Below, one piece after another: positions 4,741 through 5,644 of a DNA stretch of 5,644 nt. Positions within the stretch are counted from its first letter, which is position 1. The number at the start of each line of letters is the position of its first letter. The position numbers were made by a program, and so were the translations under genes. The DNA is from Streptomyces lilacinus (GTDB lineage: Bacteria > Actinomycetota > Actinomycetes > Streptomycetales > Streptomycetaceae), in NCBI GenBank assembly GCA_000715685.1, contig KL569460.1:21187-26830 (forward strand). Direction: 5' to 3'. Under the pieces are notes generated by a model that was not told where the DNA came from, did not search any database, and saw nothing but the letters and a program-made list of their open reading frames with translations.

Positions 4741-5644
4741 ATGGGCGTGGAGACTCCGGGGTCGCAGTCGTCGCTGCACCGGGCCAACCTGGAGCGGGTC
4801 GTCCGCGCGGTGCGCATGGCGGGATCGCTCACACAGGCGGAGATCGCCCGGAGCACCGGGCTCTCGGCCGCCACGGTCTCCAACATCGTCCGGGAGCTGA
4901 AGGACGGCGGGACCGTCGAGGTCACGCCCACCTCCTCGGGCGGGCGGCGGGCCCGCAGCGTCTCGCTGTCGGGGGACGCCGGCATCGTCGTAGGGGTCGA
5001 TTTCGGGCACACCCACCTGCGGGTGGCCATCGGCAACCTCGCCCACCGGGTGCTGGCCGAGGAGGCCGAGCCGCTGGACGTGGACGCCTCCGCCGAGCAG
5101 GGGCTGGAGCGGGCCGAGTGCCTGGTCAGGCTGCTGATGACCAAGGCGGGGATCGACCCCCGCAAGATCGTCGGGGTGGGGCTGGGCGTCCCCGGTCCGA
5201 TCGACGTCGAGTCCGGGGTCCTCGGCTCGACCGCGATCCTGCCGGGCTGGGCCGGCACCAACCCCCGCGACGACCTCTCCGCCCGGCTCGGCGTGCCGGT
5301 CCACGTCGACAACGACGCCAACCTCGGCGCCCTCGGCGAGCTGGTGTGGGGCGCCGGCCGGGGTGCGGCCGATCTCGCGTACATCAAGGTCGCCAGCGGC
5401 GTCGGCGCCGGGCTGGTGATCAACGGGCAGATCTACCGGGGCCCGGGCGGCACGGCCGGGGAGATCGGCCACATCACGCTGGACGAGTCCGGCCCGGTCT
5501 GCCGGTGCGGCAACCGCGGCTGTCTCGAGACGTTCACCGCGGCGCGCTACATCCTGCCGCTGCTCCATTCGGCCCACGGCACCGACCTGACCGTCCCCCG
5601 GGTGGTCCAGCTCGCGCACGGCGGCGACCCGGGCTGCCGGCGGG
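4741..5644 (+). CDS. rok7B7: ROK-family transcriptional regulator, Rok7B7-like (partial, first 301 codons)
   Basis: The frame runs off the window without a stop; about three quarters of a usual 400-residue ROK repressor is present. Residues 28-57 form a winged-helix DNA-binding motif (SLTQAEIARSTGLSAATVSN), with a GGRRAR wing at 67-72. The sugar-kinase-like part follows: GVDFGHTH (85-92) at the phosphate-binding position, GVGLGVPGPID near 141-151, DNDAN (190-194) at the catalytic Asp position, and the ROK zinc motif with His244, Cys254, Cys256 and Cys261. ATG 4741 has GGTGAGG nine bases upstream; GTG 4747 with GGGAG (4733-4737) is an equal alternative, two codons shorter. Sequence and position after ngcG match S. 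coelicolor SCO6008, which affects xylose uptake, carbon catabolite repression and antibiotic production. Xylose transporter genes probably follow outside the window. The zinc ligands are intact; kinase activity cannot be judged. Confidence 0.9.
   Translation, partial: MGVETPGSQSSLHRANLERVVRAVRMAGSLTQAEIARSTGLSAATVSNIVRELKDGGTVEVTPTSSGGRRARSVSLSGDAGIVVGVDFGHTHLRVAIGNLAHRVLAEEAEPLDVDASAEQGLERAECLVRLLMTKAGIDPRKIVGVGLGVPGPIDVESGVLGSTAILPGWAGTNPRDDLSARLGVPVHVDNDANLGALGELVWGAGRGAADLAYIKVASGVGAGLVINGQIYRGPGGTAGEIGHITLDESGPVCRCGNRGCLETFTAARYILPLLHSAHGTDLTVPRVVQLAHGGDPGCRR

Overview
The window looks like Streptomyces chromosome, or a very close relative. It is very GC-rich with G/C at almost every third codon position. 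Gene order matches the S. coelicolor ngcEFG-rok7B7 neighbourhood (SCO6005-SCO6008, from memory, not searched). The genes are core carbon-uptake genes and I see no mobile element.

Layout: (1) 1-732, minus strand: 5' part of a secreted glycoside hydrolase with an N-terminal F5/8 type C (discoidin-like) domain, most like the actinomycete GH92 alpha-mannosidases; its C-terminal part lies outside the window. (2) 733-1250: a 518-base divergent control region. It holds a LacI-type palindrome near the hydrolase gene, a second palindrome, phased and tandem repeats, a -35/-10 pair facing ngcE, and a DasR-type (dre) site lying over that -10. (3) 1251-4517, plus strand: ngcE (lipoprotein binding protein), ngcF and ngcG (two permeases) of an N-acetylglucosamine/N,N'-diacetylchitobiose ABC importer, tightly packed and without an ATPase gene. 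Such importers normally borrow the shared ATPase MsiK. (4) 4518-4740: a terminator hairpin, a 16-base palindrome and a second strong hairpin. (5) 4741-5644, plus strand: the first 301 codons of a ROK-family repressor, very probably Rok7B7.

How it fits together: the ngc genes import GlcNAc and chitobiose from chitin. Rising aminosugar phosphate should release DasR from the dre site and open the ngc promoter. The ROK regulator links the locus to other sugars; in S. coelicolor it is a neighbour of, and controls, the xylose transporter genes.

Two things point to imperfect sequence rather than new biology. Bases 1067-1082 are an exact 16-base match to the Tn5 mosaic end used in Nextera libraries, inside the ngcE leader. 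ngcF is also broken by a frameshift near 2967, best explained by a small loss of bases. I found no convincing undescribed system; the most useful biological points are the dre/promoter overlap and the unexplained palindromes and repeats.
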